Source: Candidatus Zixiibacteriota bacterium (GTDB lineage: Bacteria > Zixibacteria > MSB-5A5 > JAABVY01). From it: a stretch of 64,000 nucleotides of DNA. The translations under genes were made by a program, and so were the position numbers. Below, piece after piece: positions 39,055 through 49,363 of the stretch. The stretch lies in NCBI GenBank assembly GCA_011056555.1, contig DSEQ01000047.1:62001-126000 (forward strand), read 5' to 3'. The notes below the pieces were generated by a model. That model searched no databases, was not told the DNA's origin, and worked only from the letters and a program-made list of their open reading frames with translations. Numbering within the stretch: the stretch's first letter is position 1; each line of letters opens with the position of its first letter.

Positions 39055-39318
39055 TTACTTCTTGTAATCTCTGCTGTAATAATGTCGGTAATTACCGTTG
39101 GAGTTACCATTGTGTCTGTTGTAACTTCCCCTTTTGCGATTTTCCTTCTGCTGCAGCCTTTTCCCTTTCTTGAGCTGCATATAGCAGCTTTTACATCGCT
39201 TGGGTTCCTCGGTAATTCCCTGCTCCAGAAAATATTCCTGAGCGGCAACCGTAAAGACAAATTCCTCATCGCAGTCAACGCAAATTAGAATCTTGTCTTT
39301 TAGACGCTCCTCCTCCAT
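39055..39318 (-). CDS. Zinc-ribbon domain protein (zf-trcl-like)
   Basis: DKILICVDCDEEFVFTVAAQEYFLEQGITEEPKRCKSCYMQLKKGKR; two CxxC pairs. Confidence 0.85.
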   Translation of the reverse strand: MEEERLKDKILICVDCDEEFVFTVAAQEYFLEQGITEEPKRCKSCYMQLKKGKRLQQKENRKRGSYNRHNGNSNGNYRHYYSRDYKK

Positions 39319-39556
39319 ACATCCCCCCCAACTTTGGGATAAAGATTTGACGTCGGATGATTTATATTTTTTATTTCAGTTCAAAAGCCAAAAGCACGGA
39401 GGATAAGAATGAGTATTCTTTCCTTCGCCATCTTACTTTATAAATTAAAAAACAACTTTAATGTCAAGTATAAATTCTAAAAGCGGAAATATTTTCCGCC
39501 TCAGTCCATTGTCGACAGCATATGAAATCGGTAACGTCTTACTCAATTAAAACCAC

Positions 39557-42500
39557 TTACCTTATCAACAACATCTTGCGGACCATATGAAATTCGTCTG
39601 CTGTGATTCGATAGAAGTATACTCCGGTCGGTACCGGGTTACCATTACGATCGGTGGCATCCCAGGTTACGGAATGATATCCCTGCGGCAGGTTTTCGTC
39701 CACCAGCATCTTCACGGTCTGCCCCAGGACATTGTATACCTCCAGGGTGACATGGCACTCACGCGGAATTGAAAAATCAATAGTTGTAATCGGGTTAAAC
39801 GGATTGGGGAAATTGCGCCCGAGCGTGAAATTTTCGATATTCGATTGTCCCGCCAGGTACGCTTCCAGTATGCCATGAATTTTCTCAGCTCTGGCCCCCA
39901 GAGACATCTGCTGCAGATATGCATTAAGGCGCTCAAAGTTACCGGCTTTTTCATTAAGCTCGTCCACGGTAAATGCGATTGGCGCTCCCTCTATTTCATG
40001 AGACATGCCCCAGTAATTTTCAACCTGTGCCAGGTCATTACCATCAACGACACCGTCACCATTACAGTCTGCGTATGCGGCCCGTGCCGGTATCCAGCTC
40101 TTTGCCGCCTGCCGCGTCCACAGGTCGGGATTGCCGCGCCTTGTTTCTCCCGAGATACCCCAATAAACTCCGATCGGAAGCACATCCATTTCATTTACCA
40201 CACCATCGTTATTGGCGTCACCTGGAAACACGGCGAGGCCGGTGGTGAAATCTAAAATGAAATCGTCCAGGGGAGATCCCTCGGCCGTGCCATCCCCGTC
40301 CCCGTCAAGAGTATTCCCGGCGAGATCTGCAATCCCGCCGTCGAGGACTATCCTGATCGAATCACTTATTCCAAATCCGTCTTCGGGCTGGAAGCTGAGA
40401 AGATTTTTTTCTGCATTATATTTTATCGCTCCCAGAATTGTTGCTCCGGTTTTCAATGATGTTATTGTCACAGCTCCGGGTTTCAGGCTCTCCTGATCAA
40501 GCGGCTCTGAAAAATAGACAGTGACAGAATCTGTAACCGCATACTCTTTTTCATTGCTGTAGGGGCTGGTTGAATCCACGACGGGCGGGGTCCTCTCTGT
40601 AATGCCCGTACCGGTAAGGGCAACAGTCCATTGCGGATAAGCCGGATCATCTGAGATAATCGTCAGGACACCCTCCACCGGCCCCGGAGCGTCAGGGGTG
40701 AATGATACCGGTATCTGCCTGCTCCTGCTTACCGCATCGAGAACGAAGCTGCCGGGGAAACCAACATTATACACAGAAGGCGAGACACTGATATCCGACA
40801 CGGTAAGACTGAAGGTGTCGGGAAAGACAACATTGGATTTGACGGTCAGATTCAATGTCCTGCTGCTGTCTTCCGGCACTTCTCCGAAGTCCAGGGCCAG
40901 GGGTGTTGTTTCGATCATGGAATCCGCCTGAGAACTGAATTGCAGAGTCTGCGTATCGGCTGGAATACCACCCGAACCTGTGGTAATGAGCAGCACTTCA
41001 TAATTGCCCCGGGGCAAATCTTTGGTCATCGAAACCGACAGGAAAGTGCTGTCGAATAAGTTCGCTGTGGAATCACCGAAGCTGACCCTTGCCCGGCCCC
41101 TGGAGGGCGCAACCGGCAGGGAGGCGCTGAATGAAACAGGCCGGTCAAAAAGCCCGAACAGAGAATCAACAAAGAAATCATAGCGGTAATTAAATTTGTC
41201 GAACTGGATGTCATATACCCCGGATGTGAATCCGAAAACCGTGATATAATCAATTTCAGTTGTTGTGTCAGGAACATCAGCGCACTCATTCATGCACATA
41301 AGCGACACATCAAAGCGGCCCGGTGTAAGATACCTGTGCCGGGGATTCTGTTCCAGCGCGGTGAAACCATCCCCGAAATCCCAGAACCAGGTTATGGGAC
41401 TATAAAGCGATCGATCGAAGAAATCGACGGAGAGCGGCGCCGAGCCCTGCCGCGGTCCAGCGCTGAGATCCGCGGCTACTCCCATCAACGCATTTATATA
41501 TCCGGTCTTGACCACCCGAGCTTCCCCGCACGAGTTGGTCGCCATCAGCTCTACAGTATAAACGCCCGGAGTCTCGTAGGTATGAGCTGGGTTCACATCG
41601 GTTGAGCTTGTTGCATCTCCGAAATTCCAGAGATACTGCTCGCCCTTGCCACGGGTCAGGTTTTCAAAATTCACTGTGAAAGGAACACATCCCCGAGTAG
41701 CATCAGCCTGGAACTCCGGCACCGGCTGGCTCATTATATGTATATAATTTTGCCTGTTTATAACCACAGTCGTGCAGGGCGTTACCATGTGGAGGCTCAC
41801 TGTAAATGTGCCCGTGTCTTCGTAAACATGCGAGGGATTGAGAACGTTGTAGGCCTCTCCCCCGTCTCCAAAATCCCATATCAGGGAATCATAATACCCC
41901 TTGAGGTTGAGCGCGGTGAAGCTGATGCTTAACCCGGCACACCCGGCAGTATCAGACAGGGCTACCAGGTCGCCCGACATAGTACAGTCAGCATATTCAT
42001 CAGGACCAATATCGGCCGCACCGGCAATGCTCCTGTCCTGGCCCTTAAAATCGAAGCTGAGCAGATTGGGGAGGTCTGTCTTGCCCCTGTTGATCATCCC
42101 GGATGCATCAGTCAAACGATAATCCCCGCCAAAAACATCTGCCAGATCCGGATCGAGATAATAATCATTGGAATCCGGCGGACAGCCCGAACACCCGTTA
42201 TAGGGAGTGTTGTTATAGTAATTGTTACTGTTGTAGTGTGTGATCGGTGAGTCATTTAATCCCATACCATCGGGATTATTATTCTGGAAGATATTATTAT
42301 AAATGTACGGGTCAAAATTGTATTCAACGAAAATACCCGCGCCGAAATTATGGGCCACGTTCCGGTAAAACAGATTGTTATATATATAGCTGCTGAACGC
42401 CGCAACGGCTATTCCGCCTCCCAGCTGAGCCCGATTGCCCCTGAAGATATTGTTCTGGACCACCCAGTACGGAGATTCGCCATGATTACCGAACATGTAT

Positions 42501-43231
42501 ATGGCGCCGCCGTGCGAATAAAAAGGATCTGTGGCCGAATTGTTTATGAAGATGTTATTATAGCAATTTACATTGCAGCCATCGGCATAAATTGCACCAC
42601 CGTTATTGGCGGCCCTGTTTCCAGAAAATAGATTGTCGTAGATATCTGCGGTACTGGAGACTAAAGCGATGGCTCCGCCTGACAGCGCAGAAGAGTCGTT
42701 TATGAACTCATTATTGAATATATCCGCCCGGGAGCCTATCATGTAGATTGCTCCGCCCGAAGATTCACTGATGCATTTTTCGAAGCGGTTGTTTTTGACG
42801 GTGAGCGATTTTGTATCCCCGGCACTAATCGCCGGCCTTGCCGAAACAATATTGAAACCGTCTATCACACAGCCAGCGGATTTTTTATCCAGAAGGAACA
42901 CGCCGTTTTTGTCGGCGCCCGACAGAGTCGTTGAATCGGGGCCGTACTGACTGCGTAAATAGACCCGATTGTACAGACTAATAACCTCATCACTGCATTC
43001 ATATATACCCGGCTTCAATGTAATGGTATCCCCTGCAGCAGAACTTCTGACCGCAATGCCGATTGAGCCGTAGGGATTATCGAATGAGCCGTCGCCGCTT
43101 TCGTCGCTGCCGTCCGGGGCCACCCATAATTCCGCGGCCGCAATATTCGCGGCGGCTAACCCGAAGACCAGCACGGCAACCGTCGCGGCCATCGACAGAA
43201 ATATTTTATTCGGCCAAAATCTCATACACAC
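39557..43231 (-). CDS. Giant secreted protein: parallel beta-helix, PKD repeats, Ig-like domains, dockerin-like EF pair and T9SS-type C-terminal domain
   Basis: DGSFDNPYGSIGIAVRSSAAGDTITLKPGIYECSD; several WDFGDG PKD motifs; FPGDANNDGVVNEMDVLPIGVYWG...YADCNGDGVVDGNDLAQVENYWGMS; RNFPNPFNPITTIDFSIPRECHVTLEVYNVLGQTVKMLVDENLPQGYHSVTWDATDRNGNPVPTGVYFYRITA. Confidence 0.93.
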   Translation of the reverse strand: MCMRFWPNKIFLSMAATVAVLVFGLAAANIAAAELWVAPDGSDESGDGSFDNPYGSIGIAVRSSAAGDTITLKPGIYECSDEVISLYNRVYLRSQYGPDSTTLSGADKNGVFLLDKKSAGCVIDGFNIVSARPAISAGDTKSLTVKNNRFEKCISESSGGAIYMIGSRADIFNNEFINDSSALSGGAIALVSSTADIYDNLFSGNRAANNGGAIYADGCNVNCYNNIFINNSATDPFYSHGGAIYMFGNHGESPYWVVQNNIFRGNRAQLGGGIAVAAFSSYIYNNLFYRNVAHNFGAGIFVEYNFDPYIYNNIFQNNNPDGMGLNDSPITHYNSNNYYNNTPYNGCSGCPPDSNDYYLDPDLADVFGGDYRLTDASGMINRGKTDLPNLLSFDFKGQDRSIAGAADIGPDEYADCTMSGDLVALSDTAGCAGLSISFTALNLKGYYDSLIWDFGDGGEAYNVLNPSHVYEDTGTFTVSLHMVTPCTTVVINRQNYIHIMSQPVPEFQADATRGCVPFTVNFENLTRGKGEQYLWNFGDATSSTDVNPAHTYETPGVYTVELMATNSCGEARVVKTGYINALMGVAADLSAGPRQGSAPLSVDFFDRSLYSPITWFWDFGDGFTALEQNPRHRYLTPGRFDVSLMCMNECADVPDTTTEIDYITVFGFTSGVYDIQFDKFNYRYDFFVDSLFGLFDRPVSFSASLPVAPSRGRARVSFGDSTANLFDSTFLSVSMTKDLPRGNYEVLLITTGSGGIPADTQTLQFSSQADSMIETTPLALDFGEVPEDSSRTLNLTVKSNVVFPDTFSLTVSDISVSPSVYNVGFPGSFVLDAVSRSRQIPVSFTPDAPGPVEGVLTIISDDPAYPQWTVALTGTGITERTPPVVDSTSPYSNEKEYAVTDSVTVYFSEPLDQESLKPGAVTITSLKTGATILGAIKYNAEKNLLSFQPEDGFGISDSIRIVLDGGIADLAGNTLDGDGDGTAEGSPLDDFILDFTTGLAVFPGDANNDGVVNEMDVLPIGVYWGISGETRRGNPDLWTRQAAKSWIPARAAYADCNGDGVVDGNDLAQVENYWGMSHEIEGAPIAFTVDELNEKAGNFERLNAYLQQMSLGARAEKIHGILEAYLAGQSNIENFTLGRNFPNPFNPITTIDFSIPRECHVTLEVYNVLGQTVKMLVDENLPQGYHSVTWDATDRNGNPVPTGVYFYRITADEFHMVRKMLLIR

Positions 43232-43234
43232 CTG

Positions 43235-44068
43235 TTATGGTTCGGGGAGAACAGTTACCTCCACATCACCGTTTTCCAAAACCAGATTTGCGAAACCATT
43301 GACCGGAGCGCCGGCAGCGTCAGTCAGCATTGCCGTCGTTGGATTAAAATTGAGCGGGCTGACACCCTCGGACAACGGGTCAAAGAAGATGCGCGCCAAC
43401 CAGCCGGAGCCGGTGACAGCGGGCTGCCCCTGGGTAAGGGTCAGGGCGACTGCCACGAAATTGGAATCCATGCGAACCGTGCTGACCGCATCAGGACCAA
43501 GAAAATCCCCGACCTGAACCTCGGTCGGGACAATTACATTGTTGTTGTATTCAATTCTGAAACTGGCGCCAAATAGATTTTCCACACGATAGACATAGAT
43601 ATCGAAATATTTTATATCATCGGTATTGGGTGAAACGCTCTGAAAGAGGGGATTGACCTTGAGCATCAATATCTGCGGTACCATCTGAATTAATACAGTA
43701 ACATCCTCACCCAGTCCGACATTCGCCTCAGCATTACCAAAATAGAGTAGTCTTTCCTGGCTGCCGTAGGCGCCAAGAGAGAAACTGATGTTCTGCCCGG
43801 GTGGAATGTCCACCGTCACATTGACTCTTCCCGATTCGAATGGCACTTCTGTGTTTATAAGAATGATATCGCCGGCCGTTACCCAGAGTTCGACCCGTGC
43901 GACATTGGAACTCAACTGGGGGCCCTCGAAAACCGCCGCGAGTTCTACCGGCACAGCAAACTCAGGCCCGGAACTCCTGCTGCAGCCGGAGATATTCAGC
44001 GCGATTAGACTGAGGAGGGCGAGAAACCCTCCCGATAAAACCGAGTTTTTGATCGTTATAGTTTTCAT
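43235..44068 (-). CDS. Lipoprotein with C-terminal cohesin-like domain
   Basis: Lipobox ALNISGC; C-terminal YFDIYVYRVENLFGASFRIEYNNNVIVPTEVQVGDFLGPDAVSTVRMD...VALTLTQGQPAVTGSGWLARIFFDPLSEGVSPLNFNPTTAMLTDAAGAPV...GDVEVTV matches the cohesin-like pattern. Start MKTITIKN at 44068. Confidence 0.8.
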   Translation of the reverse strand: MKTITIKNSVLSGGFLALLSLIALNISGCSRSSGPEFAVPVELAAVFEGPQLSSNVARVELWVTAGDIILINTEVPFESGRVNVTVDIPPGQNISFSLGAYGSQERLLYFGNAEANVGLGEDVTVLIQMVPQILMLKVNPLFQSVSPNTDDIKYFDIYVYRVENLFGASFRIEYNNNVIVPTEVQVGDFLGPDAVSTVRMDSNFVAVALTLTQGQPAVTGSGWLARIFFDPLSEGVSPLNFNPTTAMLTDAAGAPVNGFANLVLENGDVEVTVLPEP

Positions 44069-45216
44069 CAGAAACTTGCTCCCACTCCGATAAGAAATTG
44101 CCATCCGTTCAGATCCAGATCACCGTCATCGGCGGAACCGGTGAAATACTCGAATTCGGCCTGGCCGTGAAACATCTGGTAGAACGAGCTGCTCAGGCCG
44201 GCCCCTATTCCAAAGTAGTTGGATGAACCGAAGCTGCGGGGATGATCGTCTGCATAACCATTTGCGGCAACATACTGGTAATCCAGCAGGGCCTTCAGAG
44301 CGATCCGCTCGCTGGCGCCGTAAACAGCCTCGCCATAGAGCCGGGTCTCGGCCCCATGACTTCTCTCCGGCTCGGTAACCAGTTCTCCCGAAGAAAGTCT
44401 TTTATCCTTGCCCCTGACAATCTGCCGGAGGCCAAGCAGCGCGGCTATCCTGTCCTGACTGAACCTGAATTCCCCGGTAATGTCAAAAATAGCTCCGTCC
44501 TTGAAGATCGCGGTGCCGTCGAGCTCATCCTCGCCATAGATACTGTAGACAAGAGCCAGACGTCCCCAGAACTGGTCTCTCCGGGCGGTTCCGAATGCGC
44601 CGATGCGGAACATATTTCCCGGCTTGTAATCCTCGATACCTTCCAGGGGCTCATAGGCGGCCTTAAGCATGTATGAAGCGCCTCCCCCGAATGAGAAAGC
44701 GTCGAAGGTGCGTGCGTAACCGGCCTCCAGTGTAGCTCCGAACCCCTCGCCGTAATTCTTGATGGGAAAATTTAGAAATGATTCTGTGAGCAGGTTCACC
44801 ACACCAATTTCATCGTTATCCAGAGATTTCTTGCCGGTGGGAAGATTGATTCCCGCTCCCAGCACCACTCGATCTTCGAAGAATGAGCCATAAACCGCCA
44901 GCCGGGTATCATTCAGCCCCGTAAGTGAAGCGTCGCTGCCATCATTAAATTCCCGGTTAGAGCCGGCCGTTGATGAGGTGAAGATGATCTCCACATTATC
45001 CCGGACAGGCACAAAACCGTAAAGCGGCAGCACCCATTGATTCAGGCTAATTTCATTATCAGCAGAATCTGCGATAGTCCAGCTCTGGTATATAAATTTC
45101 ATTTCTCCTGACGGCGGCTGTCCAAATACGATTTGCCCCTCCAAAGGCTGGTAGATAAACAGAAGAGCGGTCAGAAGAAAGATGATCGTCAAATATTTTC
45201 TACTACTATCCATCAT
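44068..45216 (-). CDS. Predicted outer-membrane beta-barrel protein of unknown function
   Basis: Signal sequence; alternating amphipathic beta strands; GAGINLPTGKKSLDNDE; ends ...LIGVGASF. Confidence 0.7.
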   Translation of the reverse strand: MMDSSRKYLTIIFLLTALLFIYQPLEGQIVFGQPPSGEMKFIYQSWTIADSADNEISLNQWVLPLYGFVPVRDNVEIIFTSSTAGSNREFNDGSDASLTGLNDTRLAVYGSFFEDRVVLGAGINLPTGKKSLDNDEIGVVNLLTESFLNFPIKNYGEGFGATLEAGYARTFDAFSFGGGASYMLKAAYEPLEGIEDYKPGNMFRIGAFGTARRDQFWGRLALVYSIYGEDELDGTAIFKDGAIFDITGEFRFSQDRIAALLGLRQIVRGKDKRLSSGELVTEPERSHGAETRLYGEAVYGASERIALKALLDYQYVAANGYADDHPRSFGSSNYFGIGAGLSSSFYQMFHGQAEFEYFTGSADDGDLDLNGWQFLIGVGASF

Positions 45217-45219
45217 AAC

Positions 45220-46521
45220 CTACTCGTCAAATGAGCCGTTAATAGTAACATTGCCGCTGCCCACCACCGGCAGGGTGTAGGGATTATCCCCTTCATCCTC
45301 TCCGATATCGGGTTGAAAACCGAGAATGGTTTGAATAGCCCTGAGGCTCTGTCCAGTCTGCGCCGAGGTCACCGCGCTGGCATACAGCGCGAAATCCTCC
45401 ACAATTTCCCCCGGCGGCTCGACTTCACCGGTGTAGTCGGATAATCCGACGACCTGTTCGCGAGCTTTCACAGCAAGCTCAAAACCGGGGTCTTCTTTGA
45501 GAGCATTGTCGAACTGGGCCTGAGCCAGCGAATACATATTCTGATCCATATATTCCAGCCCCAGGCTGTACGACAGGAATGCCAGAAAAGAGTTTGTGGG
45601 CTGCGCCAGGAACTCCTCCTCTTCTTCGGGAGAAAGCTCGTAACCAAGCGTGCTTAAAATATTTCTGGCCACATTTTTCTGTAGCGCGAAGAACCTCTGC
45701 AGGTCTCCCTCGACATCATCGGGATAATTTACAAAACCATCTTTAACGCCGATAATGCCGGATTCAATTACTACCTCGTCCTCTTGCTGAGAGAGCTGTC
45801 CGGAGACAATCCGGGACGCTCCGATCAGCTTTCCCACGCGGGGAACCCGGTCCTTGTCGAAGTATTCCGATCTGGTGAGCTGGATCTCGTCCATGATGGC
45901 CTGAAGCTTCAGCCTTTCCACGACTTTAAGCTCCGGAACCTTGCTCAGGTCTATAACCAGCAACTCGGAAAGGCCCCGAGCCAGGGGGGAATAGCGAGGC
46001 GTAAGGTTGCCTGGATTGAAACCCAGGACAGCCAGAGTATTATCCGGTATCTCCTCGGTCTTGATCGATTTCTCCCGGGAGATTATCTGGTTCACTTCCT
46101 GCTGGACCGCCTTGTCGGTCAGGTACCTGACACGATGCCTGATCCGGCCGGAGATCTCCTCATCCGGATGCTTATCGAGGTAAGCTCGATAGATATCCGC
46201 GGCCTGCTCCAGTTCTCCCAACCGCTCATATGACAGACCCAGAAATAAATTCACTGAGCCGTCTTCAGGTGCCAGAATTGCCGCCTGTTTGAGAGCATCA
46301 ACAGCCTCTCCATAATTTCCGGCCCGATAATGAGCAATACCCATGAATTTCCAGGGGTCTGCTTTGTCGGGATTCTCGGAAATTGCATCATTAAAAAAGG
46401 CAATTGCATCCTGATAGTTTCCTGCCTCAAGTTCCGTCTTGCCGCGGTTATATATTCCGCTTGAGCAGGAAACCAAAATAAGTGATAAAGCTGTCAGGAG
46501 ATACAGTAACCTAATTTTCAA
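45220..46521 (-). CDS. TPR lipoprotein with CsgG-like domain
   Basis: LILVSCSSGIYNRGKTELEAGNYQDAIAFFNDAI (lipobox plus TPRs); YSPLARGLSELLVIDLSKVPELKVVERLKLQAIMDEI...KLIGASRIVSGQLS. Confidence 0.85.
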   Translation of the reverse strand: MKIRLLYLLTALSLILVSCSSGIYNRGKTELEAGNYQDAIAFFNDAISENPDKADPWKFMGIAHYRAGNYGEAVDALKQAAILAPEDGSVNLFLGLSYERLGELEQAADIYRAYLDKHPDEEISGRIRHRVRYLTDKAVQQEVNQIISREKSIKTEEIPDNTLAVLGFNPGNLTPRYSPLARGLSELLVIDLSKVPELKVVERLKLQAIMDEIQLTRSEYFDKDRVPRVGKLIGASRIVSGQLSQQEDEVVIESGIIGVKDGFVNYPDDVEGDLQRFFALQKNVARNILSTLGYELSPEEEEEFLAQPTNSFLAFLSYSLGLEYMDQNMYSLAQAQFDNALKEDPGFELAVKAREQVVGLSDYTGEVEPPGEIVEDFALYASAVTSAQTGQSLRAIQTILGFQPDIGEDEGDNPYTLPVVGSGNVTINGSFDE

Positions 46522-46528
46522 TAGGCAT

Positions 46529-47581
46529 TTATCCTTTCAAGGCTAATGGTTCCAGACGTTCCTTTTTCTTCATGGCCTCAGCATATCCGGGCGCCAGATC
46601 GAGCGCCTTCTTATATTCTGCATAGGCCTCAGTATATTCTTTCTTATCTTCCAGAGCCAGCCCCAGGGAATAATGGTAAAGGGCCTCATATTTGGCATCC
46701 CGGCCCTCGTTAATCTTCTCCTTAGTATCCTTGTCGACATCTATCTGCATAACATCAAGGATTTTAAAGACTAATTCCTTCTGTAACTCAAAGACGTCGT
46801 CGGGGTCTCCCTCGACCTCCTCAGCCTTGATGACCTCGCCCGTTTCCACCGAGACAAGACGGCCAAATATTTTGAAGTCATTTTTATCGACCTTCATAAA
46901 GCCGCCCATAAGGATAGTCTGGGCGCCGACCAGCTTACCCATCTGAACCGCGGTGCTCTTATCGGTCAGGTCGGACTGCTGCAGTTCGAGCTCCTCCACA
47001 AGAAAATTGATACGGTCACGTTCCACCACACGGAGCGCTTCAGACTTGGTGATATCCTGGATCATCATGGACATCAAACCCTTGCACAACGGATCAAGTT
47101 TTTCCTGGTCTTCAGAGATAGAATGGTTATCGAAATACATAACCGCTATGGTTTCCTTGTCGGTAACGGCCGGGCGTTTGGAGGCGGGTATCCCCTTCTC
47201 GACAGCATACCAGATATTCATCATCTGGGGCGGATATTCATCCGGAGTCAGTTCGATTGTGGGATCAAGATCGGCCAGCCTTTCCAGATAAGCCTGGGCC
47301 TCTTCGGTCTGCCCGCGGTTTGCCTCCGACATGGCCAGAATCAGAAGCGCCCGTTTTTCCTGCTCGGGATTAAGGTCCTGCTGTGCCAGAAGACTGGAGG
47401 TTTTTATCACCGCATCTTCAAATTGTGCCCTGCGGTACATCTTATTTGCTTCTGTGATGGTCTGTTCGATATCGCTGGATGCCAGCTTGGGCGTATCCTC
47501 CTGTTGCGCCGAAGCGCACGCCAGGTAGGAAAGCATGAGAACGAAAAAAAGCCCCGCGAAGATTTTTCTCTCCCTGACCAT
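46529..47581 (-). CDS. TPR protein with CsgG-like domain (paralogue of 45220..46521)
   Basis: IAVMYFDNHSISEDQEKLDPLCKGLMSMMIQDITKSEALRVVERDRINFLVEELELQQSDLTDKSTAVQMGKLVGAQTILMGGFMK; flanking TPRs. Confidence 0.85.
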   Translation of the reverse strand: MVRERKIFAGLFFVLMLSYLACASAQQEDTPKLASSDIEQTITEANKMYRRAQFEDAVIKTSSLLAQQDLNPEQEKRALLILAMSEANRGQTEEAQAYLERLADLDPTIELTPDEYPPQMMNIWYAVEKGIPASKRPAVTDKETIAVMYFDNHSISEDQEKLDPLCKGLMSMMIQDITKSEALRVVERDRINFLVEELELQQSDLTDKSTAVQMGKLVGAQTILMGGFMKVDKNDFKIFGRLVSVETGEVIKAEEVEGDPDDVFELQKELVFKILDVMQIDVDKDTKEKINEGRDAKYEALYHYSLGLALEDKKEYTEAYAEYKKALDLAPGYAEAMKKKERLEPLALKG

Positions 47582-47689
47582 TAACTACCCTCCTGGTAAA
47601 ATTTACTGAATAATAGGTAGGGCAATTTTAAAAATCAAGTTAAAAACTTGTTACTCCCACATATTTTACGTTTATAGTCCTGTTTTCGC

Positions 47690-49363
47690 TCAATTTTTCC
47701 TTAATTTGAAATTGATTTCTACATCTTCATCTGCACCGATATTTATAAGCTTATATCCGCCCACAGTTTGATAACCGTCACGAACCACTGCAATTTTGTG
47801 AGGGCCCTCTGCCAGGTCAAAGGCAAACGGCGTTCCCACATCCTGCTTCTTCCCGTCAATATAAATCTCACCCCATGAGGACTCACCCCCGATAAAACTG
47901 GCTGAGATACGCACCTTTCCCGTAGGAGCAGAAAAATTATATTCCCGCGACTGCATTTTCTCCGTGACTGTGACAGTGTCAAAGAAGCTGGCATTATTCC
48001 AATCCGCGTCATTGTTTACCAGAAGAATCTCATGCCTGCCCGGTTTCAACGTATCCAGATATACAGGTACATCATCATAGGGAATCTTCGTTCCGTCAAT
48101 ATAGATTTCGGCGGCATTGTTATAATCATAAGGGGCATAATAAATTTCCAGTTTGCCGTTATACCTTGGTGCAGATTCGGCCGCCTGCTGAGAAACCTGC
48201 TGGCCTTGCTCATCTGAGGAAGGGTCAGATACGGCCGGCTCACCGGTCTTCCCATCGGCGGAGGAGAGGACTGTGTCCTGCTGTGCGTTTTCTGTCGGAC
48301 CGCTTTGTTCTTCTGTTATGGCCCTCTGCCCCCCCGGTTTCAATGCAAACTGATAGGCGATAAAAAGAACCACCACCACCGCAATCGCTGCAGCCAGGAT
48401 CAATATCGGCCGGGGACCTTTCTTTGTGGGGGGCTGCTCAAATACAGTCTTGTCTGAATCCTCGTTACGGATCTGCGTACTCAGATTTGATTCACGGTCA
48501 AAGGCCGCGGCCGCCAGAGTCGCCTCGTCATCGGCGGGCAGGTTCGCACCTCTCTGAAAATCCGCGATCTTCTGGGACATCTCCTGGGCCGACTCAAAAC
48601 GGTTCTCCGGCTCTTTCTCGAGCGCCCGCAGGACAATCTCTTCCATCCCCCCTGGCACATCCCTACGAATATCGGATGCCCGGGGCGGAGCTTTTTCCAT
48701 ATGGGCTTTCATCAGAAGAAAATCAGAATCCTCTTTAAAGGGAAGTTCCCCGGTAAGCATCTGGTACAGGGTTATGCCGGTGGAATACAGGTCGGTACGG
48801 TAATCAATATCCTTCCGGCCCCGAATCTGCTCCGGGGACATATACGGCAGGGACCCTGCTGCTGTTCCGGTCTGGGTCATTTTTTGCGCCCCCAGTATCT
48901 TCGCAATTCCGAAGTCAGTTATTTTCACCAGGCCGGATTCGGTAACCATTATATTGGAAGGTTTGATATCCCTGTGTATGATTCCGTTGCGATGCGCATA
49001 TCCGAGCGCCGAAAGAAGTTGTCGTGCTATCATTGCTGTGTCCTGTACAGAAAACGGCCCCTTATCGCAAATGATCTCATCCACGTTCCTGCCGTCCACG
49101 TATTCCATGATGATGAAATGCATATCATCAATGACTTCAAAGTCGTAGATGGTTACGATATTGGGATGATTGAGCTTGGCCATAGCCTTGGCTTCCCGAT
49201 GGAACCAGGCGGAAAATCTCTCTTCCGAGGCAAGCTGGCTGTGCAGCAGCTTGAGAGCAATTTCACGTTCGATCATGGTGTCGAAGGCCCTGTAAAGTAT
49301 GCCGAATCCGCCTTCGCCGCGCTTTTCACGCAATTCGTATTTTCCGATTCTTTTTGTGTCCAT
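47690..49363 (-). CDS. Serine/threonine protein kinase with TM segment and extracytoplasmic PEGA-like repeats
   Basis: GEGGFGILYRAFDTMIEREIALKLL, IIHRDIKPSNIMV, DFGIAKILG; TM ILILAAAIAVVVVLFIAYQFAL; PEGA-like GEIYIDGKKQDVGTPFAFDLAEGPHKIAVVRDGYQT. Confidence 0.95.
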   Translation of the reverse strand: MDTKRIGKYELREKRGEGGFGILYRAFDTMIEREIALKLLHSQLASEERFSAWFHREAKAMAKLNHPNIVTIYDFEVIDDMHFIIMEYVDGRNVDEIICDKGPFSVQDTAMIARQLLSALGYAHRNGIIHRDIKPSNIMVTESGLVKITDFGIAKILGAQKMTQTGTAAGSLPYMSPEQIRGRKDIDYRTDLYSTGITLYQMLTGELPFKEDSDFLLMKAHMEKAPPRASDIRRDVPGGMEEIVLRALEKEPENRFESAQEMSQKIADFQRGANLPADDEATLAAAAFDRESNLSTQIRNEDSDKTVFEQPPTKKGPRPILILAAAIAVVVVLFIAYQFALKPGGQRAITEEQSGPTENAQQDTVLSSADGKTGEPAVSDPSSDEQGQQVSQQAAESAPRYNGKLEIYYAPYDYNNAAEIYIDGTKIPYDDVPVYLDTLKPGRHEILLVNNDADWNNASFFDTVTVTEKMQSREYNFSAPTGKVRISASFIGGESSWGEIYIDGKKQDVGTPFAFDLAEGPHKIAVVRDGYQTVGGYKLINIGADEDVEINFKLRKN

